DNA of 5,249 nucleotides from Prevotellaceae bacterium (GCA_021204545.1 JAJPZF010000281.1:1-5249); one strand, 5' to 3'. Positions 1-5,249 are shown, numbered from the stretch's first letter. The notes: generated from the letters alone by a model not told the origin. Numbers and translations are program-made.

Positions 1-1
1 G

Positions 2-37
2 TTCGGGAGGGGGTACTTTTGCGACGTGAACTTGTAA
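2..37 (+). CDS. Possible 3' end of an upstream gene (last 11 codons)
   Basis: Reading from base 2 gives FGRGYFCDVNL followed by TAA at 35-37. Its codons (AGG, TAC, GAC, GTG, AAC) fit the style of the genes downstream, so this could be the C-terminus of the preceding head gene. The other two frames are also open for a while: frame 1 reaches a stop at 73-75 and frame 3 a stop at 27-29. The choice of frame is therefore a judgement from codon style only. Nothing can be said about function from 11 residues. Confidence 0.3.
   Translation, partial: FGRGYFCDVNL
14..21 (+). promoter_or_regulatory. Candidate Bacteroidetes-type -7 promoter box (TAnnTTTG)
   Basis: TACTTTTG matches the Bacteroidetes -7 consensus TAnnTTTG exactly, and I found no other exact match in the window on either strand. 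A start site about 7 nt downstream would give a leader of roughly 25 nt before the ATG at 54. The matching -33 element would fall left of the window, so the promoter cannot be confirmed. The box may also lie inside the end of an upstream gene. Confidence 0.3.
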
Positions 38-53
38 ATGAAAGGATTGTAGC

Positions 54-821
54 ATGGCAACAGCAGAGAACGTGACGACGGGCGGCGGCGCGCGGCCAAG
101 GACGGGGCGCAAGGCGAGCCTTATGAAAAAGATAAGGGGCAAGTACCCCGACCGCGAGATCAACGAGGACGACGAGGAGAGCGTCTACGGCGCGCTGGAG
201 GACGACTACGACGAGCGTGAGGGCGAGCTACAGGGGGCGAGGGAGCGCGAGCAGGGTCTCAGCGACATGATCGCGGGCAACCCGCAGGCGGCGGTCATCC
301 TCGCGACGATAAAGAACGGGGGCGACTTCCTCGTGGAATTGATAAGGCTCTTCGGGGACGACTTCAAGGAGGCCCTGAGCGACCCCGAGAAACTGGAGCA
401 GCTGGAGGCGGCGCAGAAGGACTACATGGACCGCGTGAAGAGGAACAGGGACTCGAAAGAGGAGTTCATGAGGAACATCGAGGAGAGCCAAAGGACTATC
501 GACCGTCTCAAGCAGAAAGGCGTGAGCGACGAGGACATCAACAAGGGGGTGGAGCTCCTGCTGAAGCGACTGGGCGACCACGTGATGGCAAAGTTCTCCG
601 AGGACGACATCATGGCGGCCATAAAGAGCGTCCGCCACGACAGCGACGTGGAGCAGGCAAGGAACGAGGGTGTTGTCTCAGGGCGCAACCAGCGCATAAC
701 GGAGAGCCTCAGGAGGGCAAGGGGCGACGGGCAGCCGAGCCTTGGCGGGACTCCCCGCAGGGAAGCCCCGAAGAGGGACGAGGGCGACTTCCTCGACATG
801 GCGCTGGAGGCGGGCAGATGA
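54..821 (+). CDS. Scaffolding-like head morphogenesis protein (255 aa)
   Basis: Probable internal scaffold that guides capsid protein into a procapsid; this role is inferred from composition and position directly before the capsid gene. The protein is very rich in D, E, K and R and has no signal peptide or membrane segment. Residues 1-30 are basic with a flexible Thr/Gly start, 36-66 are strongly acidic, and about 75-195 read as long amphipathic helices with likely coiled coil near 110-155. Residues 205-245 are basic and Gly/Pro-containing (SGRNQR, RRARGDG). The end is a short helix, DFLDMALEAGR, the kind of small C-terminal helix that scaffolds often use to bind the capsid protein. The ATG at 54 follows an AT-rich stretch with no clear Shine-Dalgarno. 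The stop overlaps the next start (ATGA). The sequence resembles, from memory, proteins upstream of capsid genes in Bacteroidales phages. No protease active site is evident. Confidence 0.65.
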   Translation: MATAENVTTGGGARPRTGRKASLMKKIRGKYPDREINEDDEESVYGALEDDYDEREGELQGAREREQGLSDMIAGNPQAAVILATIKNGGDFLVELIRLFGDDFKEALSDPEKLEQLEAAQKDYMDRVKRNRDSKEEFMRNIEESQRTIDRLKQKGVSDEDINKGVELLLKRLGDHVMAKFSEDDIMAAIKSVRHDSDVEQARNEGVVSGRNQRITESLRRARGDGQPSLGGTPRREAPKRDEGDFLDMALEAGR

Positions 822-988
822 GGGCGGCAGCGAAGAGCGTGAGGATAGTGAGCGGGACACCGGCAGTGACGAAAGGAACAGCGGGGCTCGGGACACAACT
901 CGCGGGGCAACCTGCGACGGTGAGCGGCATTGCCCTCGCTACAGACGGGATTGGTCCGGGCCACCTCATCGAGGCGGCTTCGAGATAA
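818..988 (+). CDS. 56-aa protein resembling the N-terminal arm of the downstream capsid protein
   Basis: The start ATG (818-820) overlaps the upstream TGA in an ATGA, so translation is probably coupled to the scaffold-like gene. The product starts MRAAAKSVRIVSGTP and ends HLIEAASR before a TAA at 986-988. Residues 13-54 align without a gap to residues 20-61 of the capsid protein encoded just downstream; 24 of 42 positions are identical, including the GTP start, GLxTQL, TVSG and the GIGxGxLxExA end. The nucleotide sequences have diverged well beyond this, which argues against a very recent duplication. Codon choice differs from neighbours: ACA for four of six Thr, plus CAA, AAA and AGA. The N-terminal basic residues (R2, K6, R9) replace the acidic start of the capsid protein. 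The function is unknown. It could bind the scaffold or capsid subunits through the shared segment, or be a duplication remnant that has stayed open. Confidence 0.7.
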   Translation: MRAAAKSVRIVSGTPAVTKGTAGLGTQLAGQPATVSGIALATDGIGPGHLIEAASR

Positions 989-1051
989 AGGTCTTTTGAC
1001 GGGTTGGAGGGGTGAAGAGAGAGGAATTACTAACCAACCATTAAAAGACTT
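989..1051 (+). promoter_or_regulatory. Composite hairpin in the capsid-gene leader
   Basis: The 70-nt gap between the small gene's stop and the capsid ATG can fold almost completely. The outer stem pairs 989-999 with 1041-1051 (9 Watson-Crick pairs plus 2 G-U). After a small internal loop, the inner stem pairs 1002-1007 (GGTTGG) with 1034-1039 (CCAACC). The 26-nt apical loop 1008-1033 holds a purine tract (GAAGAGAGAGGAA at 1014-1026). The fold begins directly after the TAA and ends 7 A-rich bases before the ATG at 1059. It could control capsid translation, mark an RNA processing site, or separate ribosomes of the two genes. These roles are inference; the pairing is visible in the sequence. 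Confidence 0.5.
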
Positions 1052-1058
1052 AAGAAAA

Positions 1059-2633
1059 ATGGCAGTAGAAAAGAATCCTGAGTTGCAGGAGGGCGAGGTT
1101 ATCCAGCAGTTAACCGGCACTCCTGAGGCGACGGCTGGCACGGTGGGCCTAAGCACCCAGCTCGGTCAGCAGGCGACCACAGTGAGCGGCCTCAGCGAGG
1201 CCAGCGGAGGCATCGGCGCGGGACAGCTCTTCGAGTCGGCTATCGACGAGAAGATATACCGCTTCAAGAGCGACGACACGCCCCTGATGCAGATGATGAT
1301 GATGGCGAAGACGGTGAAGGTGAACAGCCCCGTCGTTGACCACTACCAGTTTGACGAGCCGCAGGCGATGGTCACCACCATCGCGGAGGTGGAGGCGGGA
1401 AAGAACCGCGCGTCCCTGCCGCTGGCGAGCGGTGAGGGGTCGATCCTCCCGCCCTACTCCACCCTTAGCTGCATAGGCGTGGACGGCTACGACCAGACGG
1501 GACAGACCGTGACCGCCGGGCAGTGGCTGATGCTCTTCGTCACGGGCGTGTCGACTGACACGGGTTATCCAATAGTATCGGCGGTTAACGGGCCCCGCAC
1601 GGCGGAGGGTCAGCCCACCACGGTGCCTGGGATACCCGCGGGCACAGACTGCGTGATACTCTCGAACGCCTGCTACGAGACGCAGAAGTTCGTGAAGCCC
1701 GACAGCATAGTCCCCGCCAAGGAGACGCTGTACCTGCAGAAGCGCGTGATGAACCAGATAGTCTCCGACTATTTCGACTCACAGGACAAGCGCATACCGT
1801 TCAGCGACCGCCTCATAGCGGAGCAGGCTCTGACGAACTTCAAGCTTCGCTGCAACCGCAGCCTCTGGCTCGGCATAATGGGCAAGTTCGACATTGACGC
1901 TGATGAGATGGGCATCAGCACCATCTACACCTCGAAGGGCGCGCGCTGGATGTTCAAGCGCGAGATGCAGAAGTCGGGCGACTGGAAGTACGAGGACTTC
2001 GTGGCCCTTGCCAAGATGTTCTACACGGGCGAGGACGTGCCCACGACGGCCACCTGCCTCTGCGGCAAGAACTTCCTCGAGCGCATACAGAAGATAGACT
2101 GGAGCGACCACAACGAGGTGCACATCGAGCAGAAGACGAACAGGCTGGGCTGGAGCGTCACCGCCATCACGACCGTGTTCGGAGAGTTCCAGTTCAAGCG
2201 CGAGCCTACCCTTGACCGCGTGGGTCTCAGCAACTCCTGCGGCATCTTCGGCGAGGGCCGTCTGGTACACTACCAGCGCACCCCCGAGAAGTCCAGCAAC
2301 GAGGACATCATCGGCGAGGAGGCAAAGCGCAACATACTGATCCGTTGGGACGCTATAGGCATGAAAGGAACTTGCAACATCTGGGTTGACGGTGAGAGCA
2401 GCGAGGTGACCTCGCCCGCCGAGGGTGTGACGAAGATAGTCCTCTGGACTGAAGACACCGCACCCGACAGTCCTGTTGACGGCGTTGTATACTACTTCCT
2501 GCAGGATGTCGACCTTGACGGCGACACAGCCCTCTCGGGAGAGACGTGGAAGTACACCACCGACGACGGCTGGACGAAGTACAAGGGCATCATCTTCGCC
2601 GACGACACCACCGACGAGCAGGATACCAACTAA
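1059..2633 (+). CDS. Major capsid protein, probably HK97-fold (524 aa)
   Basis: Probable main shell subunit of the phage head, judged by size, its place after a scaffold-like gene, and resemblance from memory to Bacteroidales phage capsid proteins. I chose the ATG at 1059 because it follows an A-rich leader; an in-frame ATG at 930 would read through the small gene upstream and the leader hairpin. Residues 1-63 form a Gly/Thr/Ser-rich N-terminal arm also found in the 56-aa neighbour. Residues 64-135 contain DDTPLMQ followed by four Met (79-82) and a stretch that suits an E-loop. About 137-205 reads as an inserted beta domain, 220-275 as the long spine-helix region, and 290-440 as the remaining core up to MKGTCNIWVDG. 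Residues about 445-524 look like an added C-terminal domain with an acidic tail. Eight Cys (138, 198, 205, 265, 333, 335, 394, 439) are present. No cleavage site is obvious. Two hairpins follow the stop. Confidence 0.75.
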   Translation: MAVEKNPELQEGEVIQQLTGTPEATAGTVGLSTQLGQQATTVSGLSEASGGIGAGQLFESAIDEKIYRFKSDDTPLMQMMMMAKTVKVNSPVVDHYQFDEPQAMVTTIAEVEAGKNRASLPLASGEGSILPPYSTLSCIGVDGYDQTGQTVTAGQWLMLFVTGVSTDTGYPIVSAVNGPRTAEGQPTTVPGIPAGTDCVILSNACYETQKFVKPDSIVPAKETLYLQKRVMNQIVSDYFDSQDKRIPFSDRLIAEQALTNFKLRCNRSLWLGIMGKFDIDADEMGISTIYTSKGARWMFKREMQKSGDWKYEDFVALAKMFYTGEDVPTTATCLCGKNFLERIQKIDWSDHNEVHIEQKTNRLGWSVTAITTVFGEFQFKREPTLDRVGLSNSCGIFGEGRLVHYQRTPEKSSNEDIIGEEAKRNILIRWDAIGMKGTCNIWVDGESSEVTSPAEGVTKIVLWTEDTAPDSPVDGVVYYFLQDVDLDGDTALSGETWKYTTDDGWTKYKGIIFADDTTDEQDTN

Positions 2634-2647
2634 GCCACGAGTGGCTT
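2632..2647 (+). other. Small hairpin overlapping the capsid stop codon
   Basis: AAGCCA at 2632-2637 pairs perfectly with TGGCTT at 2642-2647 around a CGAG tetraloop. The left arm includes the last two bases of the TAA stop. It is the first of two adjacent hairpins. No T-run follows. It may help mRNA stability or processing, or be part of a bipartite terminator. Confidence 0.4.
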
Positions 2648-2655
2648 CCGAGGCA

Positions 2656-2685
2656 GGGCGGGAGGGCTTGGCCGCCCTCCCGCCC
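2656..2685 (+). terminator. Strong GC hairpin after the capsid gene, terminator-like or mRNA-stabilising
   Basis: GGGCGGGAGGGC at 2656-2667 is perfectly complementary to 2674-2685, giving a 12-bp stem with 11 G-C pairs and a 6-nt loop (TTGGCC). The sequence after it is purine-rich (ACAAGGAGAGAG), not a T-tract, so it is not a canonical intrinsic terminator. It may attenuate transcription into the later head genes, or protect the 3' end of abundant capsid mRNA from exonucleases. The hairpin is clear; the function is inferred. Confidence 0.5.
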
Positions 2686-2718
2686 ACAAGGAGAGAGAGT
2701 AACATAAACAAGACAGCA

Positions 2719-3357
2719 ATGAAAAAGACACTTAAGATCTACGGCATCAAGGGTATGGTGGAGAAGCAGATGTACGTCGGCTCAGGCGGCCTGAGGCTCG
2801 CCATGACGTTCAAGGGCGGGGGCGCTACCGCCAGCCGCAGCCTTCCCGCCACCTACAAGACCTCCAACCCCGTCTACCAGGCGATAATCGAGGGTAGCGA
2901 CTACTACAAGAAGGGCTACATAAAGCTCGTCCGACAGATACCCCTCGGGGAGGGCGGAGGCAACTCGTTCTCAGTGAGGATAACGCAGACCGGTACGAAG
3001 ACGGCCGCCAACGGCAAGACGGCGAATAAGACAGGCGTTGTCATGGTGAGCGCTGAGCAGCTGGACGGCATTGCCGAGGCAGTCTCCAAGCGCATGGCGG
3101 CGAAGGGGAAGACAGCCAAGACCGAGGCCGCCAGCGCTGAGGCAGAGACCCCCGATGCCGTGATGGAAGACCCGGGCATCGACCCCGAGACGGAGACCGT
3201 CGACACCGTGACCACCGTCAAGGTGAGCGATATCGAGGGAGAGGGCAAGAACTACCTGATAAAGAACTTCGGGCTTAAGTCGCACGACCTAAGGAGCAAG
3301 GGCCAGATACTCGCCGCCGCCAAACGCTGCAGCGTTGAGTTCGTCCTGCCTTCCTGA
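2719..3357 (+). CDS. Head-associated structural protein with C-terminal HeH/SAP-like motif (212 aa)
   Basis: The start is the ATG at 2719 (MKKTLKIYGI), behind an A-rich leader. The in-frame reading upstream overlaps the capsid gene and crosses both hairpins, so it is not used. An AAGGAG at 2688-2693 lies 25 nt from the ATG, too far for normal Shine-Dalgarno pairing. Residues 1-75 look like a compact beta-rich domain (FKGGGATASRSLPATYKTSNPVYQ) ending in a helix and IKLVRQI. Residues 80-170 are low complexity: Gly/Ser/Lys/Thr-rich, then Ala/Glu/Asp/Thr-rich, with a short helix near 111-128. Residues 168-210 (VSDIEGEGKNYL, LRSKGQILAAAK, VEFVL) resemble the short helix-extended loop-helix or SAP-like motifs found at the ends of some phage proteins. 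It probably sits on or near the head, by position between the capsid and adaptor genes. Its exact role is unknown, and the domain call is from pattern, not a search. Confidence 0.6.
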   Translation: MKKTLKIYGIKGMVEKQMYVGSGGLRLAMTFKGGGATASRSLPATYKTSNPVYQAIIEGSDYYKKGYIKLVRQIPLGEGGGNSFSVRITQTGTKTAANGKTANKTGVVMVSAEQLDGIAEAVSKRMAAKGKTAKTEAASAEAETPDAVMEDPGIDPETETVDTVTTVKVSDIEGEGKNYLIKNFGLKSHDLRSKGQILAAAKRCSVEFVLPS

Positions 3358-3369
3358 CACAGTGAGGCG

Positions 3370-4020
3370 ATGACGTACAACATCCACAGGATAACGCGCG
3401 ACGCGCGCGCGGTGCTTGACCGCAACAGGGACGACTCCGTCCTGTTCGGGCAGCACCCCGTGACGCTGGAGACGGACGACGCGATAAGGGCGGCGGCCGT
3501 GAGGGCGGCGCGGCTCGTGGAGTCGGACGCCCCTCTGGAGCTGCTTGACATGCGGAGCGCGCTGGAGGACGGCGTGAGCGTCCTGTGGGGTCCCGAGGCG
3601 GAGGGCGTGTGGGCGGGCAGCATAGTGCTGCCCCCTGACTTCTTCCGCCTCGGGGCTTTGCGCATGAGCGACTGGGAGGAGACGGTGCGCGCGCCCTTGG
3701 ACATCACGTCGCGGGAGTACCAGGCGCAGTGGTCGCGGTTCTCGGGCCTGAGGGGCGTTCCGCAGAGGCCCAGGGCGGCCGTCGTGCCGTTCGCGGGGGG
3801 CAAGCGTCTGGAGTTCTGGTCGTGCCTGAGCGACGGGGCCGAGGTGTCGCGGCTGGACTACGTCGTGCTGCCTTGCATAGACGAGGACGACGGCGTGGAG
3901 ATATCGGGGCGTTGCTACGAGGCTGTGCTGTACACGATAGCGGGCCTTGTGAGCGCGGACGCGGGGGAGGCTGACAGGGGGAAGAACTACCTTGAGATTG
4001 CAAAGACATTACTTGTATGA
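3370..4020 (+). CDS. Probable head-tail adaptor or head completion protein (216 aa)
   Basis: The ATG at 3370 lies 12 nt after the previous stop, with a weak GAGG at 3364-3367. Residues 7-70 read as helices (TRDARAVLDRNR, DDAIRAAAVRAARLVE), about 80-170 as a beta-rich core that includes VLPPDFFRLGALRMSDWEE and SRFSGLRGVPQRP, and about 182-215 as a C-terminal helical pair (CYEAVLYTIAGLVSA, NYLEIAKTLLV). Adaptor or ring proteins under the portal commonly end in such helices, and the gene sits after the capsid block and before a fibre-like gene, which suits a connector role. I recall similar uncharacterised proteins from Bacteroidales phages but cannot name a family. The role is inferred from architecture and position. 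It could also be another minor virion protein. The stop overlaps the next start (ATGA at 4017-4020), pointing to coupled translation. Confidence 0.5.
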   Translation: MTYNIHRITRDARAVLDRNRDDSVLFGQHPVTLETDDAIRAAAVRAARLVESDAPLELLDMRSALEDGVSVLWGPEAEGVWAGSIVLPPDFFRLGALRMSDWEETVRAPLDITSREYQAQWSRFSGLRGVPQRPRAAVVPFAGGKRLEFWSCLSDGAEVSRLDYVVLPCIDEDDGVEISGRCYEAVLYTIAGLVSADAGEADRGKNYLEIAKTLLV

Positions 4021-5249
4021 GCACAGAGTACATAAGCGGCGGGCTTGAGACGACGGGCTCCGCGGTTGTCGGCGGCTCACTGACGGTGGCTGGCGGCACT
4101 ACCCTGAACGGCAGGGTGACGGTGAAGGGCTTCCTTGAGGCCCCTAACATAAAGACCCCGTGCAAGGGGCTGTTCGCCTCCGAGAAGGAGCTTCTGGCGC
4201 AGTTCCCCAACCCTATGAGCGGCTGGTGGGCGCTGGTGGGGTCTTCCTCTCCCCTCAGCCTCTACAGGGCGAGCGGCGGGGCGTGGGAGTGCATAGGCAC
4301 TGACACGTTCACCATAGAGATAGAGAACAGCAGCGTCGTCTCGGCCGTGGAGGAGCTACAGGACAAGCTCGCCACGGAGACGAGCGACCGCAAGGCGCAG
4401 GACACGACGCTCCAGGCGAGCATAGACACGAAGCAGGCCGCCCTGAAGCACTACGCCGAGAGCTCGTCGGCGCTCAGCGGGCAGACATTCATATCGGGCT
4501 CGTCGAGCTCCAGCCCCGAGACGAACGGCGTGTACTCCGTGCAGGCGTACGGGGCGGCGGCGCACGTCGCGGACGGGACGCAGGTCACCAGAGGCCGCCT
4601 CGTCACCTTCGGCTTCTCGATAGGCCTCGACCTCGGGGAGTACACCCTCTCGGGCTACGGCAAGGACATGACGATGGACGCCACGACAGCAGATGGCAGC
4701 ATTCACCTGCAAAGCCCAAACGGCGTGATAACCGTGGCCCGTGAGATACAGATGATAGCCCCCAAGACCACCCTCACGGACGGCACGGAGTACAACGGCG
4801 CGGTGCGCGTCTACACCAACACGACGGCGCAGAACGAGGGCTTCACTCACAACGGCAGCAAGGTGCTGAGCGTGCGGGACATAGAGGACGACCTTCTGGG
4901 CGAGGGCAGGGAGGTGAGCGACGGCGTGAGCATCTCGGCGCACTCGCAGGCCCTCTCGGCGTACCAGGGTCTTCAGCTCAGCAACTCGATAAGCTCGGAG
5001 GCCTCGACGCGCGCGTCGGCGGTGTCGTCGCTCCAGTCGAGCGTCAGCGCGAACACGTCGGACATCAGCAGCCTCCAGTCGAGCGTCAGCTCCCTTGAGA
5101 GCAGCGTGAAATCGAAGCAGGACGGGCTCTCATACTACCACGAGGGCACAAACACAGGCCAGCTTGGGGGTATGACCGCCTCTCCCGACCCCGTGTACCT
5201 CAAGTGGAGCTATGACAGCGACACGGGGCAGCAGATAGCCATACACACC
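4017..5249 (+). CDS. Modular fibre or tail-appendage protein, 5' part (411 aa visible)
   Basis: Open from the ATG at 4017 to the right edge with no stop, so the C-terminus is missing. Residues 7-40 (GGSLTVAGGTTLNGRVTV) have the Gly-rich alternating pattern of a beta-helix or beta-prism, often seen near the attachment end of phage fibres. Residues 49-95 form a small aromatic-rich domain (GLFASEKELLAQFPNP, GWWALVG, LYRASGGAW). Residues 103-148 are coiled coil, 150-285 a larger beta-rich domain (Ser-rich linker, then FGFSIGLDLGEYTLSGYG and ITVAREIQMIAP), and 300-368 a Ser/Gln/Leu-rich coiled coil with an 18-bp direct repeat. A second beta module starts near 370. Both coiled coils end in KQxxLx(H/Y)Y. 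Such alternation is typical of trimeric fibres and other elongated virion appendages that bind cell-surface glycans; receptor binding here is inferred. Isoleucine is almost always ATA (15 of 18). A head fibre is an alternative, given its place near the head genes. Confidence 0.6.
   Translation, partial: MSTEYISGGLETTGSAVVGGSLTVAGGTTLNGRVTVKGFLEAPNIKTPCKGLFASEKELLAQFPNPMSGWWALVGSSSPLSLYRASGGAWECIGTDTFTIEIENSSVVSAVEELQDKLATETSDRKAQDTTLQASIDTKQAALKHYAESSSALSGQTFISGSSSSSPETNGVYSVQAYGAAAHVADGTQVTRGRLVTFGFSIGLDLGEYTLSGYGKDMTMDATTADGSIHLQSPNGVITVAREIQMIAPKTTLTDGTEYNGAVRVYTNTTAQNEGFTHNGSKVLSVRDIEDDLLGEGREVSDGVSISAHSQALSAYQGLQLSNSISSEASTRASAVSSLQSSVSANTSDISSLQSSVSSLESSVKSKQDGLSYYHEGTNTGQLGGMTASPDPVYLKWSYDSDTGQQIAIHT
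5031..5090 (+). repeat. 18-bp direct repeat within the fibre coiled coil
   Basis: CTCCAGTCGAGCGTCAGC occurs at 5031-5048 and again, identical, at 5073-5090. The copies are 42 bp apart start to start, so both encode LQSSVS in frame with a 14-residue period, exactly two heptads. Identical third positions point to recent tandem duplication or slippage that lengthens the coiled coil in whole heptads. Confidence 0.6.

Noticed and set aside
806..830. Programmed frameshift fusing the scaffold-like protein to the 56-aa protein
   Set aside because: The frames differ by -1 but there is no slippery heptamer near the stop. The ATGA overlap is a standard termination-reinitiation arrangement.
991..998. 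GTCTTTTG as a second Bacteroidetes -7 box before the capsid gene
   Set aside because: The essential TA is replaced by GT, and the bases are better explained as one arm of the leader hairpin.
930..1058. Possible upstream start (ATG at 930) for the capsid gene, adding 43 residues
   Set aside because: The extension overlaps the 56-aa gene in another frame and translates the leader hairpin. The ATG at 1059 has an A-rich context, and the 56-aa gene's match to the capsid arm confirms which frame is coding here.
422..1156. Long open frame on the minus strand, 244 codons
   Set aside because: It spans two plus-strand genes and a leader hairpin. Its Ser/Arg/Pro/Leu composition is typical of the antisense of GC-rich coding DNA, with no recognisable domain.
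1779..2711. Long open frame on the minus strand, 310 codons
   Set aside because: It lies antisense to the capsid gene, is rich in Val, Leu, Ala and Arg, and arises because the sense strand avoids certain third positions. Nothing suggests a real protein.
2476..2718. Possible long N-terminal extension of the 212-aa protein
   Set aside because: It overlaps the capsid gene in another frame, crosses both hairpins, and reads as Ser/Thr/Arg-rich shadow sequence.
3395..3412. Alternating CG-rich stretch that might be a recombination or Z-DNA site
   Set aside because: It is ordinary codon sequence for Arg, Asp and Ala near the start of the adaptor gene in a GC-rich genome.
1..5249. Search by eye for tRNA genes, CRISPR arrays, IS ends and attachment sites
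   Set aside because: No cloverleaf, regularly spaced repeats, terminal inverted repeats or transposase-like frames were seen. The window is packed with phage structural genes.

Overview
The window is a GC-rich (about 60% by eye) stretch of tailed-phage or prophage DNA with every gene on the + strand. It carries part of a head-morphogenesis module and runs into a fibre-like structural gene that is cut by the right edge. The host is probably a member of the Bacteroidales. This is inferred from three things: the only TAnnTTTG box I could find (the Bacteroidetes -7 consensus) lies just upstream of the first gene; the two genes with real leaders start behind A-rich sequence, without a well-placed Shine-Dalgarno; and the proteins resemble, from memory, structural proteins of gut Bacteroidales phages. 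No database search was possible. TGA and TAA are both used as stops, so the standard code applies.

Layout: positions 1-53 hold a candidate promoter and possibly the end of an upstream gene. 54-821 encodes a charged, helical, scaffolding-like protein. 818-988 is a 56-residue gene, coupled to it by an ATGA overlap. 989-1058 is an untranslated leader that can fold into one long composite hairpin ending 7 nt before the next start codon. 1059-2633 encodes the probable major capsid protein. 2632-2685 holds two consecutive hairpins. 2719-3357 encodes a 212-residue protein with an N-terminal beta-rich domain, a low-complexity linker and a C-terminal helix-extended-helix-like motif. 3370-4020 encodes a probable head-tail adaptor/completion protein. 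4017 to the window end encodes a modular fibre or tail-appendage protein (411 residues visible), again coupled by ATGA.

The most striking observation is the 56-residue gene. Its residues 13-54 align without a gap to residues 20-61 of the capsid protein encoded just downstream (24 of 42 identical). The phage therefore seems to make a free-standing copy of its capsid protein's N-terminal arm, between the scaffold-like gene and the capsid gene. Together with the leader hairpin this suggests, as inference, control of capsid assembly or of capsid expression at this locus.

Functionally, the scaffold-like protein would guide assembly of the capsid protein into a procapsid. The 212-residue protein would be a head-associated accessory, the 216-residue protein would join head and tail, and the fibre-like protein would be an external appendage. 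No terminase, portal, integrase, tRNA, CRISPR array or insertion sequence is visible.
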